Shown here one piece after another: positions 51,397 to 61,255 of a DNA stretch of 64,000 nt. The DNA is taken from assembly GCF_022095615.2 (NCBI RefSeq), contig NZ_CP155559.1:4927501-4991500 (forward strand), given 5' to 3'. The position numbers were made by a program, and so were the translations under genes. The stretch comes from Bacillus thuringiensis (lineage in GTDB: Bacteria; Bacillota; Bacilli; Bacillales; Bacillaceae_G). The stretch's first letter is position 1. Each line of letters begins with the position of its first letter. Below the pieces are notes generated by a model. That model searched no databases, was not told the origin of the DNA, and saw only the letters and a list, made by a program, of their open reading frames with translations.

Positions 51397-53510
51397 GATT
51401 CTTCTCCCTTAACAGTTATCATATTTGTAGAGTTCAATGTCCGAACAACTATATCATCTACCTTTTTCAACATCTCTTTATAATAGTTAGGCTCGTAATG
51501 ATTTACCGATTCACCACCATAAGGAAAGTCGTATTGACCAATATAACCAAATTGCGTTAAATCAATTACTTGTATATTAGGCATTAAATGTAACAAATAA
51601 TTTTCCATATATTCAAACAGTGTATTACTCCGTTCAATAAAGTTTCTATCATTTTTAAACTTCTTCACTTTCTTATCCTTATCATAAAAAGTTTCTATAG
51701 CACGTGCTCTTTGTAAAATGATTCTTTCTTGAGGGATATACTCTTGTATTTTTCGCGAAAAACTTTCCATAGCTTTATGCCAATAAGAAAGATATATTTC
51801 GACATTTTCACGTGTCAAAATTTCCGCCCTTCTTGAAATTTCATATAAATATTCTGAATCACGTACATAATAACTCCCCGTAATAATATGATCTTCATCA
51901 AAAATTATTAAATCAGAAAAAACATCTGCATAAAAATCCATTATTAAAAATTCAGGTTTTAACAACTCTATCTTTTCAAAAAAGCCCTTTTCAAAATCAT
52001 CCTTTATATAATCAATTTGTGTCTGAGTATAATTCAAAAAATAATCAATTGGGAATTTTGTAGGCTTACTCATAACACTAACAACAGAAGAATGAAATTG
52101 CGTATGTACTACATCATACTTTTCTTTATAATCGGGATTAAAGTATGTATTAGAACTAAACGCTACACGACTATAACAAGAACCACACACTGCAATTTTA
52201 ATTGGGTTCGTTACCGGTGTTATAACTTTCTTTCTCACTTTAAATGCCAGTGAGTTACCTTCCACTAAACATGGCTTTATATCATAATTAGGGATTATTT
52301 GTTCATATTCAAGTTCATTAACGCCCCTATCTTGTGTATAAACAGCGAACTCTCCTTTAGATCCTGTTTCTTTATCTAATACCTCAACATATATCCCCCA
52401 GATAGCACCTTCATCTATACGATAATTATTTAGTACTGATTTCAGCGAAAACTTACTTGATAAATTATTACAGCTTAACTCAAAGGGTAATTCAATAACA
52501 TATGGTATTAAACGATTAGAATTGCTTCTTAATCGAAGGTATAACCTATTAATTTGAAAAGGCTCGTTTAGATTTTCTAACCCTTGAATGCTTCCAAAAA
52601 GTGCAACAGTTGTTCCGACTTCATAACTTAAACGCTCCAGTTGCATACTAATATTTGTTTGTTCCACTTTTAACATTAATGAGTTTTTATCATCAATTAA
52701 GAATTTCGCCTTACATAACCTATTATTGGCCAATGCTGAAAACTGGTCATCTATTCTACAAATCTCAGGTATAATTAGCGGTAACCTAACATAATTCCCC
52801 TGTAGGTCACATATATCGATGACACCTTTCCATGTATCGCCGGGCTTTACAACTTCTTTTTCAAAAACTGATCTTTTAGCAATAAAAAATGAAAATAGAT
52901 TTCCCCCTAACTCCTTATTAGCGGCTTCTATTTTTATTGATTCATTATGAACACCAATTCCCTGCTCTTCTATTTTATTAAAAACTAAATGAGCTGCATA
53001 ATTTAATGTAGTATGTGGTGAATAATTAACAATTATCACCTGTAGAATTAATCCCTCTGGTCTTAATTCTACATGATGAACTTTTACTTCTATTTCTTTA
53101 GGTTTAACCCAAATCGATAAATTATTTTTTCTTGTAACATAAGGTACCGCCTGAAACAATGTGTCCTCAAAGGGATAATAAGAAGCCTGAAAAGAAGGAC
53201 AGTTTAACATATCAAGTTTATATTTATCATTATTGACCTTCACATAAAAATCCCATGCCTCCCCACTACTCAAAATCTCCCTCTTATCATGAAAATCTAG
53301 TATCGCACTAAAATTTTCCCCATCCCAATCTACCTTTAACAGGATAACCTTAGGAAAAAATAAAGCTTCACTATTAATTTGTTCCTGCAATAATATCTTT
53401 GGTTCTAAATTCGATATATTACCTTCCAACTTCCCCGTAACCACAAGAATACCTGTTTTGTTATTAAACTTCACACCAGTAATAGTATTTTTAATATTAA
53501 ACACTCCCAA
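51393..53510 (-). CDS. Large protein with C-terminal DUF6270-like domain
   Basis: A 705-residue protein. The first 430 residues form repeated beta-sandwich-like segments (for example around 1-115, 120-270 and 275-425), similar in feel to the middle region of the TagF-type polymerase. From about 440 a DUF6270/SGNH-like domain begins with IAVCGSCYSRVAF, continues with KPEFLIMDFYADVFSD and ends with NIQVIDLTQFGYIG. No signal peptide is visible. The TTG at 53510 is the outer possible start but has no good ribosome binding site, so the exact N-terminus is unsure. Co-translation with the deacetylase-like gene points to polymer modification. It is related to the 254-residue protein at 38885-39649. 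Confidence 0.7.
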   Translation of the reverse strand: MGVFNIKNTITGVKFNNKTGILVVTGKLEGNISNLEPKILLQEQINSEALFFPKVILLKVDWDGENFSAILDFHDKREILSSGEAWDFYVKVNNDKYKLDMLNCPSFQASYYPFEDTLFQAVPYVTRKNNLSIWVKPKEIEVKVHHVELRPEGLILQVIIVNYSPHTTLNYAAHLVFNKIEEQGIGVHNESIKIEAANKELGGNLFSFFIAKRSVFEKEVVKPGDTWKGVIDICDLQGNYVRLPLIIPEICRIDDQFSALANNRLCKAKFLIDDKNSLMLKVEQTNISMQLERLSYEVGTTVALFGSIQGLENLNEPFQINRLYLRLRSNSNRLIPYVIELPFELSCNNLSSKFSLKSVLNNYRIDEGAIWGIYVEVLDKETGSKGEFAVYTQDRGVNELEYEQIIPNYDIKPCLVEGNSLAFKVRKKVITPVTNPIKIAVCGSCYSRVAFSSNTYFNPDYKEKYDVVHTQFHSSVVSVMSKPTKFPIDYFLNYTQTQIDYIKDDFEKGFFEKIELLKPEFLIMDFYADVFSDLIIFDEDHIITGSYYVRDSEYLYEISRRAEILTRENVEIYLSYWHKAMESFSRKIQEYIPQERIILQRARAIETFYDKDKKVKKFKNDRNFIERSNTLFEYMENYLLHLMPNIQVIDLTQFGYIGQYDFPYGGESVNHYEPNYYKEMLKKVDDIVVRTLNSTNMITVKGEES

Positions 53511-53876
53511 CTAAGAAATAAATTTTATTTTTTCATCAAAATTTCTATAAACCATCCAATATTTCATTACAATACATTGATACTACATAGCTTTGTAGGT
53601 ACTAGATAACTAACTCACCAGATATTCTAATTAAATTCACTCTATAAAAATAAAGAACCTAAATACACCCACACCTTTAGCTTTAGTGTGTCACTGGCAT
53701 AGCAAAAGATTAAAAATTTACACTCGCGGAACTTGTAATCACGTCAATAATCAATCTCCCTTACATACTATACTACTAAAAATTAAATAGGAAAATTTTG
53801 TTTTACTCTAAACCTAAATAATTATATAAGGAAATTTTTATTTTTTCTATATCTTATTTATTAAGTTATTCTTCAC
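53511..53876. other. AT-rich upstream region of the DUF6270 fusion gene
   Basis: About 370 very AT-rich bases with no convincing coding frame. It presumably holds the promoter for the two-gene tailoring operon. A weak hairpin near 53670-53695 (CACACC...GTGTG) is too short to interpret. Confidence 0.5.
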
Positions 53877-53909
53877 AAAAAATGACACCTTGTATATAAG
53901 GTGTCATTC
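53877..53909 (-). terminator. Terminator overlapping the stop of the small membrane protein gene
   Basis: ATGACACCTT pairs with AAGGTGTCAT around a short AT loop, followed by TTTTTTGTG on the minus strand. The stem includes the TGA stop codon. Confidence 0.8.
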
Positions 53910-54038
53910 TTCTCTTTCCAACTCTTCTTCTAACAATTGATGGTGGGGAACCTCTTTCTTACCGGCAATATAATAATATAAAGTGAATAAAACAAACAAT
54001 AAAATAATAGCAGTCGACAGAACAAATAAAAATGACAC
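53904..54038 (-). CDS. Small single-pass membrane protein (44 aa)
   Basis: A 44-residue frame starts at GTG with a strong AAGGAGGGG 5 bases upstream. It encodes one hydrophobic segment (about 2-24), then a basic turn (AGKKE) and an acidic tail (LLEEELEREE). With its ideal ribosome binding site and its own terminator it is very probably real. No family is recognised. It lies downstream of spoIIQ on the same strand, beyond that gene's terminator. Confidence 0.7.
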   Translation of the reverse strand: MSFLFVLSTAIILLFVLFTLYYYIAGKKEVPHHQLLEEELEREE

Positions 54039-54136
54039 AGTATCCCCTCCTTTTTGTAATATATATTCGAGAATCTCGTCATTTTTCCTTGTTATTGCAA
54101 CTTTTTTCTCGAAATTGAGTATTTTTATATAAAAGT

Positions 54137-54173
54137 AAAAAAATCAGCTCTCCTAGTGAGAACTGATTTTTTC
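54137..54173 (-). terminator. Terminator of spoIIQ
   Basis: A stem of AAATCAG plus CTC with complements around a short loop, followed by TTTTTTTAC on the minus strand. Confidence 0.8.
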
Positions 54174-54179
54174 ACTTTT

Positions 54180-55085
54180 CTATTCTTGTGAAGAAGAACT
54201 GTTAGATGATTCTGTAGAACCATTTGTTGATTTCTCTTCTTTCTTCGGTTCTTCTTTTTTATCACTAGTCGAACCGCTTGTTGATTTCTCTTCTTTTTGA
54301 GACTTGTCTTCTGTTTTATTTTCTGGTTTCGTGCTCGTTGACTTTTCTTCTTTTTGAGATTTGTCATCAGCTTTTTTACCAGAAGCATTCGTTGCTTTTG
54401 CAGCACCTGCATCAGCTTTAATTTCTGCTACTGACTTATTTAAGTAACGTTCAGGGTTCACAGCCACATTGTCTTTACGTACTTCAAAGTGAACGTGAGA
54501 CCCTGCTTCTTTATTCATTGCACTTAGACCGGATTTTCCTAATACTTCACCTTGTACAACTCGTGCACCTTTTTCTACTTTCACACTGCCTAAGCTTTGA
54601 TAAGAAGCTGCTACACCATTTCCGCTATCAACTGTTACAACATAACCAAGAAGTGAATCTTTTTCAGCTTTCGTTACTGTACCGCTTAAAGCAGCAGCTA
54701 CATTGAATTCTTTTCCATTCTTCGCAGCAATGTCGATTCCTTTATTTGGGGAATATGTGTTGTTATAAAAGACAAGTGCTTTTTCTTGTTCCGCCTCAGT
54801 TGCTGCATCTTCATAGAATTTCTTCTGTACGACTACTTCCGCATTCGCGGCAGCTGGCATTTTCACTACTTCTGAAGATTTCGTTACTGGTACTGCTGGA
54901 TCTTCCGATTGTGTATACGGCGTTGCTTGATCTTGGTTCGGAGTCTTCTTCGGATTAGCTCCTTGGAACCATAGCGCAACCATTAAAATTACCGCTGCAC
55001 AAGCAATGTACAGTGCTGGAAACACCCATCTTTTTTGAAATAAATGTACTACCTTTTGCGACTTTTTATTATTTCTTCCTCGCAT
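54180..55085 (-). CDS. spoIIQ: Forespore engulfment protein SpoIIQ
   Basis: A 301-residue protein with one N-terminal membrane segment (about 22-40) and an outside LytM/M23 domain (about 105-215). The HxH motif (His197, His199) and Asp118 are present, but the first zinc histidine is Asn114 (SPNKGIDIA), so it is an inactive peptidase fold, as expected for SpoIIQ of bacilli. It forms the SpoIIQ-SpoIIIAH channel across the intermembrane space. The tail (220-301) is a low-complexity Lys/Glu/Ser region with KSQKEEKSTS repeats. GAGGTGAT precedes the ATG, and a SigF-like promoter lies upstream. Confidence 0.9.
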   Translation of the reverse strand: MRGRNNKKSQKVVHLFQKRWVFPALYIACAAVILMVALWFQGANPKKTPNQDQATPYTQSEDPAVPVTKSSEVVKMPAAANAEVVVQKKFYEDAATEAEQEKALVFYNNTYSPNKGIDIAAKNGKEFNVAAALSGTVTKAEKDSLLGYVVTVDSGNGVAASYQSLGSVKVEKGARVVQGEVLGKSGLSAMNKEAGSHVHFEVRKDNVAVNPERYLNKSVAEIKADAGAAKATNASGKKADDKSQKEEKSTSTKPENKTEDKSQKEEKSTSGSTSDKKEEPKKEEKSTNGSTESSNSSSSQE

Positions 55086-55106
55086 TCCATCATCACCTCA
55101 GCAATC

Positions 55107-55135
55107 ATTTTGAACAATATTCACGTATCCTATAC
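55107..55135 (-). promoter_or_regulatory. SigF-like promoter of spoIIQ
   Basis: On the minus strand GTATA (55131-55135) and GTTCAAAAT (55107-55115) are separated by 15 bases. This fits the SigF pattern (GYATA, then a G-rich/A-rich -10) about 22 bases before the ATG. The -10 has a T where G is usual at the second position. Confidence 0.55.
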
Positions 55136-55218
55136 AACGTATAACTAATTACTTTTCGACAAAATCTGTAAAAATATGTATAAGAATTGTAAAATTTCCG
55201 AGGAAATGATAGAAAAAA

Positions 55219-55248
55219 GAAAAAACTGAGCATTTCAGCTCAGTTTTT
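55219..55248 (-). terminator. Terminator of the ABC-2 exporter
   Basis: AAAAACTGAGC pairs with GCTCAGTTTTT around a 6-base loop. The stem's edge includes the stop codon of the permease gene, and T's follow on the minus strand. Confidence 0.8.
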
Positions 55249-55951
55249 AGTCCATTTGTTTCTTTTTATATACGATTAAACATGCAATAAGTGAAATAAT
55301 AAGCCACACTCCAACATTTAGTACATGCCCACTAATACTACTAAACCCTGCTCCCTCTACTAAGCTGTTAATTGCTTTTTCCATATGAGATGTTGGAAGA
55401 TACTCAATCATTGTCTTAATTACTTTATTTTCAACCATTGGCTCAAACTGTACAGCTAAATACATCGTCATTAATATCGGCATTCCAATTAGTGATGTTT
55501 GCGGTACAGACTCAGCTAATAACCCAATCGTTGTTCCAATTACGATAAATAGAATTGTTCCACTTAAGAAAATAAACCCTAGCAATACAAGATTGCCACT
55601 GAATTGATCTAGAATGAATAAATTCACAATACAAATACAAAGCGTCAAACATGCTGTTAATATACTTTTTCCAAGAAGAACTTCAACAGAAGAAGCTGGC
55701 GATAGCATTAAAACACGCAATGTATGTTTTTCTTTTTCTTCTGCAATTACCATTGATTGAACAAACCCTGCAACGAATAGAAAGGCCATTAAAGTAATAA
55801 TACCAACTCCTGCACTCCCTTGCCCAAACCTGCTAAATATAAATGCAAATATAATTGGTAAAGATGCCATTAACAACACTTGTGAATTTGTCTTAAAATC
55901 TTGTACTTCTTTTCTAAAAATAGCTGATACACGTCTCATTGAAAATGTCAT
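55247..55951 (-). CDS. ABC-2 type transporter permease
   Basis: A 234-residue permease with six membrane segments and the conserved EEKEKHTLRVLMLSPASSVEVLLGKS region of the ABC-2/NatB type. The ATG overlaps the ATPase stop (TAATG) with GGAGGGG upstream. Likely an exporter of small peptides, lipids or ions; the substrate is unknown. The operon sits behind a palindromic operator next to an ABC-LytTR regulator gene. Confidence 0.85.
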   Translation of the reverse strand: MTFSMRRVSAIFRKEVQDFKTNSQVLLMASLPIIFAFIFSRFGQGSAGVGIITLMAFLFVAGFVQSMVIAEEKEKHTLRVLMLSPASSVEVLLGKSILTACLTLCICIVNLFILDQFSGNLVLLGFIFLSGTILFIVIGTTIGLLAESVPQTSLIGMPILMTMYLAVQFEPMVENKVIKTMIEYLPTSHMEKAINSLVEGAGFSSISGHVLNVGVWLIISLIACLIVYKKKQMD

Positions 55952-56793
55952 TATAGTCCCCTCCCAGTAACTTCAATAAAGATATCGCCTAGCGTTGGCT
56001 CTTGTGAATGAATCGATAGTAATTCGCCCTTTTTCATCCATTCTGAAATACGTTTTGCGCCTAATTCATCTTTTTGCACGACTTCTTTTTGTTTATCTTT
56101 TAATACGACTTGTATTTGATCCTTAGCGTATTGCAAGCGCAGGTTCTCTGGCGTATCAAGCGCTACAATTTCTCCACCGCACAGAAAGGCAATGCGGTTA
56201 CAAAGCGTTTCTGCTTCGTCCATGTTGTGAGTCGTTAAGAAAATCGTCGTTCCTTCTTTATTTAAGTCTTTTAAGATTTTATGAATGTTTTGTACGTTTA
56301 CTGGATCGAGTGCAGATGTTGGTTCATCTAAGAAGAGGATATCTGGTTTATGAAGGATTGCTCTAGCTAATGTAACGCGCTGCTTCATTCCTTTTGATAA
56401 TTTCTTTACTGGTGTTTTTTTATCATCTAATAGATTCACTTGCGCTAGCACTTCATCGATTCGTTCTTTTTTGCAATCGTATAAGTCACAAAATAATAGT
56501 AAGTTATCATAAATGCTAAGTCTTTCGTATAATCCACTGTTGTCTGTTAAAATACCAATTCGTTTATAATCAATGCTGCTTGGCCCTGTAATATCTTTAC
56601 CTAGTACCCTCACTGTTCCAACGCTATGCAGCAATTGAGAAGTTAAAATCTTTACTGTTGTCGTTTTTCCAGATCCACTCGGTCCAAGGAATCCAAAAAT
56701 TTCTCCTTGCTTCACCTCAATGTTTACATTTCGAAGTGCCGTTTTTTCGTTAAAACTTTTCATTACATCTTTCATTTCAATTGCCAATGTCAT
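55951..56793 (-). CDS. ABC transporter ATPase
   Basis: A 280-residue ATPase with Walker A GPSGSGKTTT, signature LSKGMKQRVTLARA, Walker B DILFLDEPTSALDP and the H-loop LTTHNMDEAE. The C-terminal part resembles drug and NatA-type exporters. I use the ATG at 56793 preceded by AAAGGGGATGACGGG. The longer frame upstream runs through the operator area and is not supported. It forms an operon with the permease. Confidence 0.88.
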   Translation of the reverse strand: MTLAIEMKDVMKSFNEKTALRNVNIEVKQGEIFGFLGPSGSGKTTTVKILTSQLLHSVGTVRVLGKDITGPSSIDYKRIGILTDNSGLYERLSIYDNLLLFCDLYDCKKERIDEVLAQVNLLDDKKTPVKKLSKGMKQRVTLARAILHKPDILFLDEPTSALDPVNVQNIHKILKDLNKEGTTIFLTTHNMDEAETLCNRIAFLCGGEIVALDTPENLRLQYAKDQIQVVLKDKQKEVVQKDELGAKRISEWMKKGELLSIHSQEPTLGDIFIEVTGRGL

Positions 56794-56911
56794 CCCGTCA
56801 TCCCCTTTGTTTTTCTTTTTATAGATGAAAGTCGCTTTAGCGCTTTTCGTTTGTTTGTTTCGCTTTTCTTGACTCAATCATATGAAAAACAAAGGAATTA
56901 CGCAGTAAAAT

Positions 56912-56938
56912 ACCGGTAAAAGGAGTATTTTTACCGGT
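56912..56938. promoter_or_regulatory. Palindromic operator in front of the ABC exporter
   Basis: ACCGGTAAAA (56912-56921), 7 bases, TTTTACCGGT (56929-56938): a perfect 10-bp inverted repeat between the ABC-LytTR regulator gene and the exporter it probably controls. Confidence 0.65.
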
Positions 56939-56973
56939 GAATGAATCGTATTTTGAGCTTATTGGAGCAAATT

Positions 56974-57981
56974 TTATAGCCCAATCACGCCTTTTAATTC
57001 ATCCATTCGTCCTTTTGAAAGCGGGATTGAACTTTTTCTTTCGTCATCCAAAATTAAACTAAAACTGTTACGAGTCCACGTAATCACTTCTCGTACTCTT
57101 TGTAAATTCACAAGGTACGAGCGATGACATCTAAAGAACCCGAATCCTGTTAATCTCGCTTCTAGTTCACTTAATGTTAATGCACATACGAAATCACCTT
57201 CACGCACATGAATATGTGTCACTCCGTTTTGCGTTTCAATGAAATGAATTTCCATCGGATCTAGTAAAATGATTTTATCGTTCACTTTCGCTGGAATTCT
57301 TTCAAGTTTCATCTGCGGAATCATTTGAACAACCTTTTCTTCATCAACCTCTTCAACTTCTTCTTGTTCGATTTCTATTTTCTTCACACCATCATTGTTT
57401 AATATGTATACATCTTCTGTTAACGAAAGGGCGTCCGATAGAAAGGATGACGTAATAAAAATCGCTTTTCCTTTCTCTTTCATCGCCATAATTGCTTTTC
57501 GAATAATAATCGTGCTCTCTGTATCTACATTTTGCTCTGGCTCTTCCAAAATAACTAAATCCGGATTATGAATCATAACTCGCCCGATATGAAGGCGACG
57601 TTTCTCTGAAAATGATAATTTTTCTATTTTAACGTTTAATTTATCTAAGAGGCCGACAAATTGTACTACTTCTTCTATACTCACATTTGATTCATACAGC
57701 CCTAATAAAAACTTGTAGTATTCCTTTACCTTCAGACGTTCGTACGCTTCATCTTTCAAAAAACAAAAGCCGATGCGAGAATAATTTTTCTTTCCAATCG
57801 ATTCTCCCTCAAATAGCACGTTGCCAGTTGAAGCTTCTTCCTCACCAATAATAATGCGGTGTAACACTTTAGCTGTATGGTTATTACATTGCAAAACAAC
57901 ACATTGCCCCTTCTCAACCTTCAGTTCAACTGCCGGTAACTGATTCGTCTTCCCTAATTGTTTCAACTCCAATAACGCCAT
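56974..57981 (-). CDS. ABC ATPase-like domain fused to LytTR DNA-binding domain
   Basis: A 335-residue protein. Residues 1-215 align with ABC ATPases (KLSFSEKRRLHIGRVMIHNPDLVILEEPEQNVD contains C-loop- and Walker-B-like parts), but the Walker A region (about 27-40, QCNNHTAKVLHR) lacks GxGKS, so ATP hydrolysis is doubtful. Residues about 235-335 form a LytTR domain (VTHIHVREGDFVCALTLSELEARL, FFRCHRSYLVNLQRV). It probably regulates the adjacent ABC exporter, perhaps by contacting it through the ABC-like part. GGGGGAGA precedes the ATG. Confidence 0.85.
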   Translation of the reverse strand: MALLELKQLGKTNQLPAVELKVEKGQCVVLQCNNHTAKVLHRIIIGEEEASTGNVLFEGESIGKKNYSRIGFCFLKDEAYERLKVKEYYKFLLGLYESNVSIEEVVQFVGLLDKLNVKIEKLSFSEKRRLHIGRVMIHNPDLVILEEPEQNVDTESTIIIRKAIMAMKEKGKAIFITSSFLSDALSLTEDVYILNNDGVKKIEIEQEEVEEVDEEKVVQMIPQMKLERIPAKVNDKIILLDPMEIHFIETQNGVTHIHVREGDFVCALTLSELEARLTGFGFFRCHRSYLVNLQRVREVITWTRNSFSLILDDERKSSIPLSKGRMDELKGVIGL

Positions 57982-58056
57982 TCTGTCTCCCCCAAATGTT
58001 TTTATCTTATTATACCAAACAATTAATGGAAAATTTTGATATTTTATGAAGTGTTA

Positions 58057-58096
58057 TAAAAAGAAGGCTATCCAAATGAATGGACAGCCTTCTTCT
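58057..58096 (-). terminator. Terminator after the acyl-CoA synthetase fragment
   Basis: AGAAGGCTATCCA pairs with TGGACAGCCTTCT around a short loop, followed by TTTTTATAAC on the minus strand. Confidence 0.8.
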
Positions 58097-58573
58097 CTAG
58101 TTTTGCTCTACCATATACGTCTTGGGCTGATCACGCAGCGCTCTCTTTAAGAATTTCCCTACAGATGTTTTCGGAACTTTATTTACAAATAAAATATCGT
58201 CTGGCATCCACCATTTCGGAAACTCTGCTTCTAGTAAAACATACAACTCTTCTCTTTCTACTACTTGTCCCTCTTTTAATACGATACAAGCAACGGAACG
58301 TTCTTGCCATTTTTCATGCGGCACCGCCACAACAGATGCTTCTAACACTTTATCGTGCGACATTAAAGCATTTTCTAAATCTACGGAAGAAATCCATTCG
58401 CCTCCACTTTTAATTAAGTCTTTCGTCCGATCAGCAATTTTAATAAACCCTTCCGAATCACCCATCACAATGTCTCTTGTATGGAGCCAACCGTCTTTCA
58501 TTGATTCTTCTGTACGTTCATCCTCATAATAGCTTCCGGCGATCCATGGACCCCTTAAACAGAGTTCTGTCAT
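58097..58573 (-). pseudogene. Truncated AMP-forming acyl-CoA synthetase (C-terminal fragment)
   Basis: The frame gives 158 residues with the C-terminal core of the ANL superfamily: GWLHTRDIVMGDSEGFIKIADR, KDLIKSGGEWISSVDLEN and the catalytic-lysine region KTSVGKFLKRALR. The entire N-terminal adenylation domain (about 380 residues) is missing and no ribosome binding site precedes the first ATG, so this is a remnant of a long-chain acyl-CoA ligase, not a functional gene. It keeps its terminator. The upstream edge at about 58574-58640 is the deletion junction next to the spoIID terminator. Confidence 0.85.
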
Positions 58574-58640
58574 CGTTGAACATTGACGATTTTTTAATAT
58601 ATCAATGATTCGACAAGAATAACCTCTCTACTAACAAAAG

Positions 58641-58678
58641 AAAACCGTCCCAACATACCTCTTGGGACGGTCTCTTTT
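58641..58678 (-). terminator. Terminator of spoIID
   Basis: GACCGTCCCAA pairs with TTGGGACGGTT, followed by TTCTTTT on the minus strand. It lies directly downstream of the spoIID stop. Confidence 0.85.
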
Positions 58679-58682
58679 CAGC

Positions 58683-59774
<1,092 letters not shown>

Positions 59775-59872
59775 TTAAGGGGAACCAGCTAAAACGAAAA
59801 TTTTCTAAATATTTTTACTGGTACGTGCATAAGTATAGAATTTATTGACTATAACAGTAATAACCCCAAAAA

Positions 59873-59908
59873 AAATAGCCCCTACGCCAAAAGACGTAGA
59901 GACTATTT
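59873..59908 (-). terminator. Terminator of murA
   Basis: AAATAGTCTCTACG pairs with CGTAGGGGCTATTT and is followed by a run of T's on the minus strand. Confidence 0.8.
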
Positions 59909-59911
59909 CAA

Positions 59912-61216
59912 TTAAGCGTGAAGATCAGAAACTTCTTGTTCTTTCACTTCTTCTACTTTTTCGTTTACACGTTCAATAGTTGCACCTAATGCAGCTAATT
60001 TCTTATGGAAATCTACATAACCACGGTCAAGATGCTTTAACTCAGTTACACGAGTATAACCTTCAGATACTAAACCAGCTAAGATTAATGCAGCAGCAGC
60101 ACGTAAGTCAGTTGCGCCTACTTCAGCACCTTGTAAGCTGTTAGGACCGTTCATAATAACAGAACGACCTTCGATTTTAATATCAGCATTCATACGACGG
60201 AATTCTTCAACGTGCATAAAGCGGTTTTCGAATACCGTTTCTGTAATCATACTTGTTCCATCAGCTTGTAGTAATAATGCCATCATTTGTGATTGCATGT
60301 CTGTTGGGAAACCTGGGTGAGGCATAGTTTTAATATCAACCGCTTTTAACTTATCTGGGCCGATAACACGTACACCTTCATTTTCCTCAATAACTTTAAC
60401 ACCCATTTCTTCCATTTTCGCTGTAATTGAGCGTAGGTGTTCAGGTACAGCATTTTCAATTAAGATGTCTCCACCAGTAATTGCCGCTGCAACCATGAAT
60501 GTTCCCGCTTCAATACGGTCAGGAATAATAGAGTGGTTTCCACCATATAATTTATCAACGCCTTCGATACGAATCGTTCCAGTTCCAGCTCCGCGTACTT
60601 TCGCTCCCATCGCATTTAAGAAGTTAGCTAAGTCAACGATTTCTGGTTCTTTCGCTGCGTTTTCAAGGATTGTTGTCCCTTTTGCTAATGTAGCTGCAGA
60701 CATAATGTTTTCTGTCGCGCCCACGCTTGGGAAGTCTAAATAAATTTTAGCTCCTTTTAGTTCTCCCTCAACGTATGCCTCAACAAAACCATTACCAACC
60801 TGTACTTTTGCTCCCATTGCTTCGAAGCCTTTTAAATGTTGGTCAATTGGACGTGAACCAATTGCACATCCACCAGGAAGTGCAATACGAGCACGACCGT
60901 TACGTGCAAGTAATGGTCCCATTACTTGCACAGATGCACGCATTTTACGTACATATTCAAATGGTGCTTCGATGTTTAGTTCTTTAGAAGCATCGATTGT
61001 TACTTGGTTATTTTCAAATACGACTTCAGCATTTAAATGACGTAATACCTCATTAATTGTGTATACATCAGACAAAACTGGTACTTCAGATAGTACATTC
61101 TTTCCATCACTCGCTAATAGGGCTGCAGCGATTATAGGTAATACAGCATTTTTTGCGCCCTCAACACGCACTGTGCCGTTTAACCGCTTTCCGCCACGGA
61201 CGATGATCTTTTCCAA
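59912..61216 (-). CDS. murA: UDP-N-acetylglucosamine 1-carboxyvinyltransferase (MurA1)
   Basis: A 434-residue enzyme making the first committed step of peptidoglycan synthesis. The active-site Cys117 is in [12 protein letters not shown] (fosfomycin target; a Cys, so the usual sensitive form), with Lys22-Asn23 in EGAKNAVLP at the N-terminus. The start is TTG at 61216 with GGAGGGG upstream. Its neighbourhood (ywmB upstream, spoIID downstream) identifies it as the MurAA-type copy rather than MurAB. Confidence 0.94.
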   Translation of the reverse strand: MEKIIVRGGKRLNGTVRVEGAKNAVLPIIAAALLASDGKNVLSEVPVLSDVYTINEVLRHLNAEVVFENNQVTIDASKELNIEAPFEYVRKMRASVQVMGPLLARNGRARIALPGGCAIGSRPIDQHLKGFEAMGAKVQVGNGFVEAYVEGELKGAKIYLDFPSVGATENIMSAATLAKGTTILENAAKEPEIVDLANFLNAMGAKVRGAGTGTIRIEGVDKLYGGNHSIIPDRIEAGTFMVAAAITGGDILIENAVPEHLRSITAKMEEMGVKVIEENEGVRVIGPDKLKAVDIKTMPHPGFPTDMQSQMMALLLQADGTSMITETVFENRFMHVEEFRRMNADIKIEGRSVIMNGPNSLQGAEVGATDLRAAAALILAGLVSEGYTRVTELKHLDRGYVDFHKKLAALGATIERVNEKVEEVKEQEVSDLHA

Positions 61217-61255
61217 ATTATTCCCCTCCGTGTCCTTTTTTCAGTATCTATTCAC

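Noticed and set aside
54125..54412. Lys/Arg-rich open frame overlapping the spoIIQ tail on the same strand
   Set aside because: It is a frame-shifted reading of the spoIIQ low-complexity repeats with no ribosome binding site.
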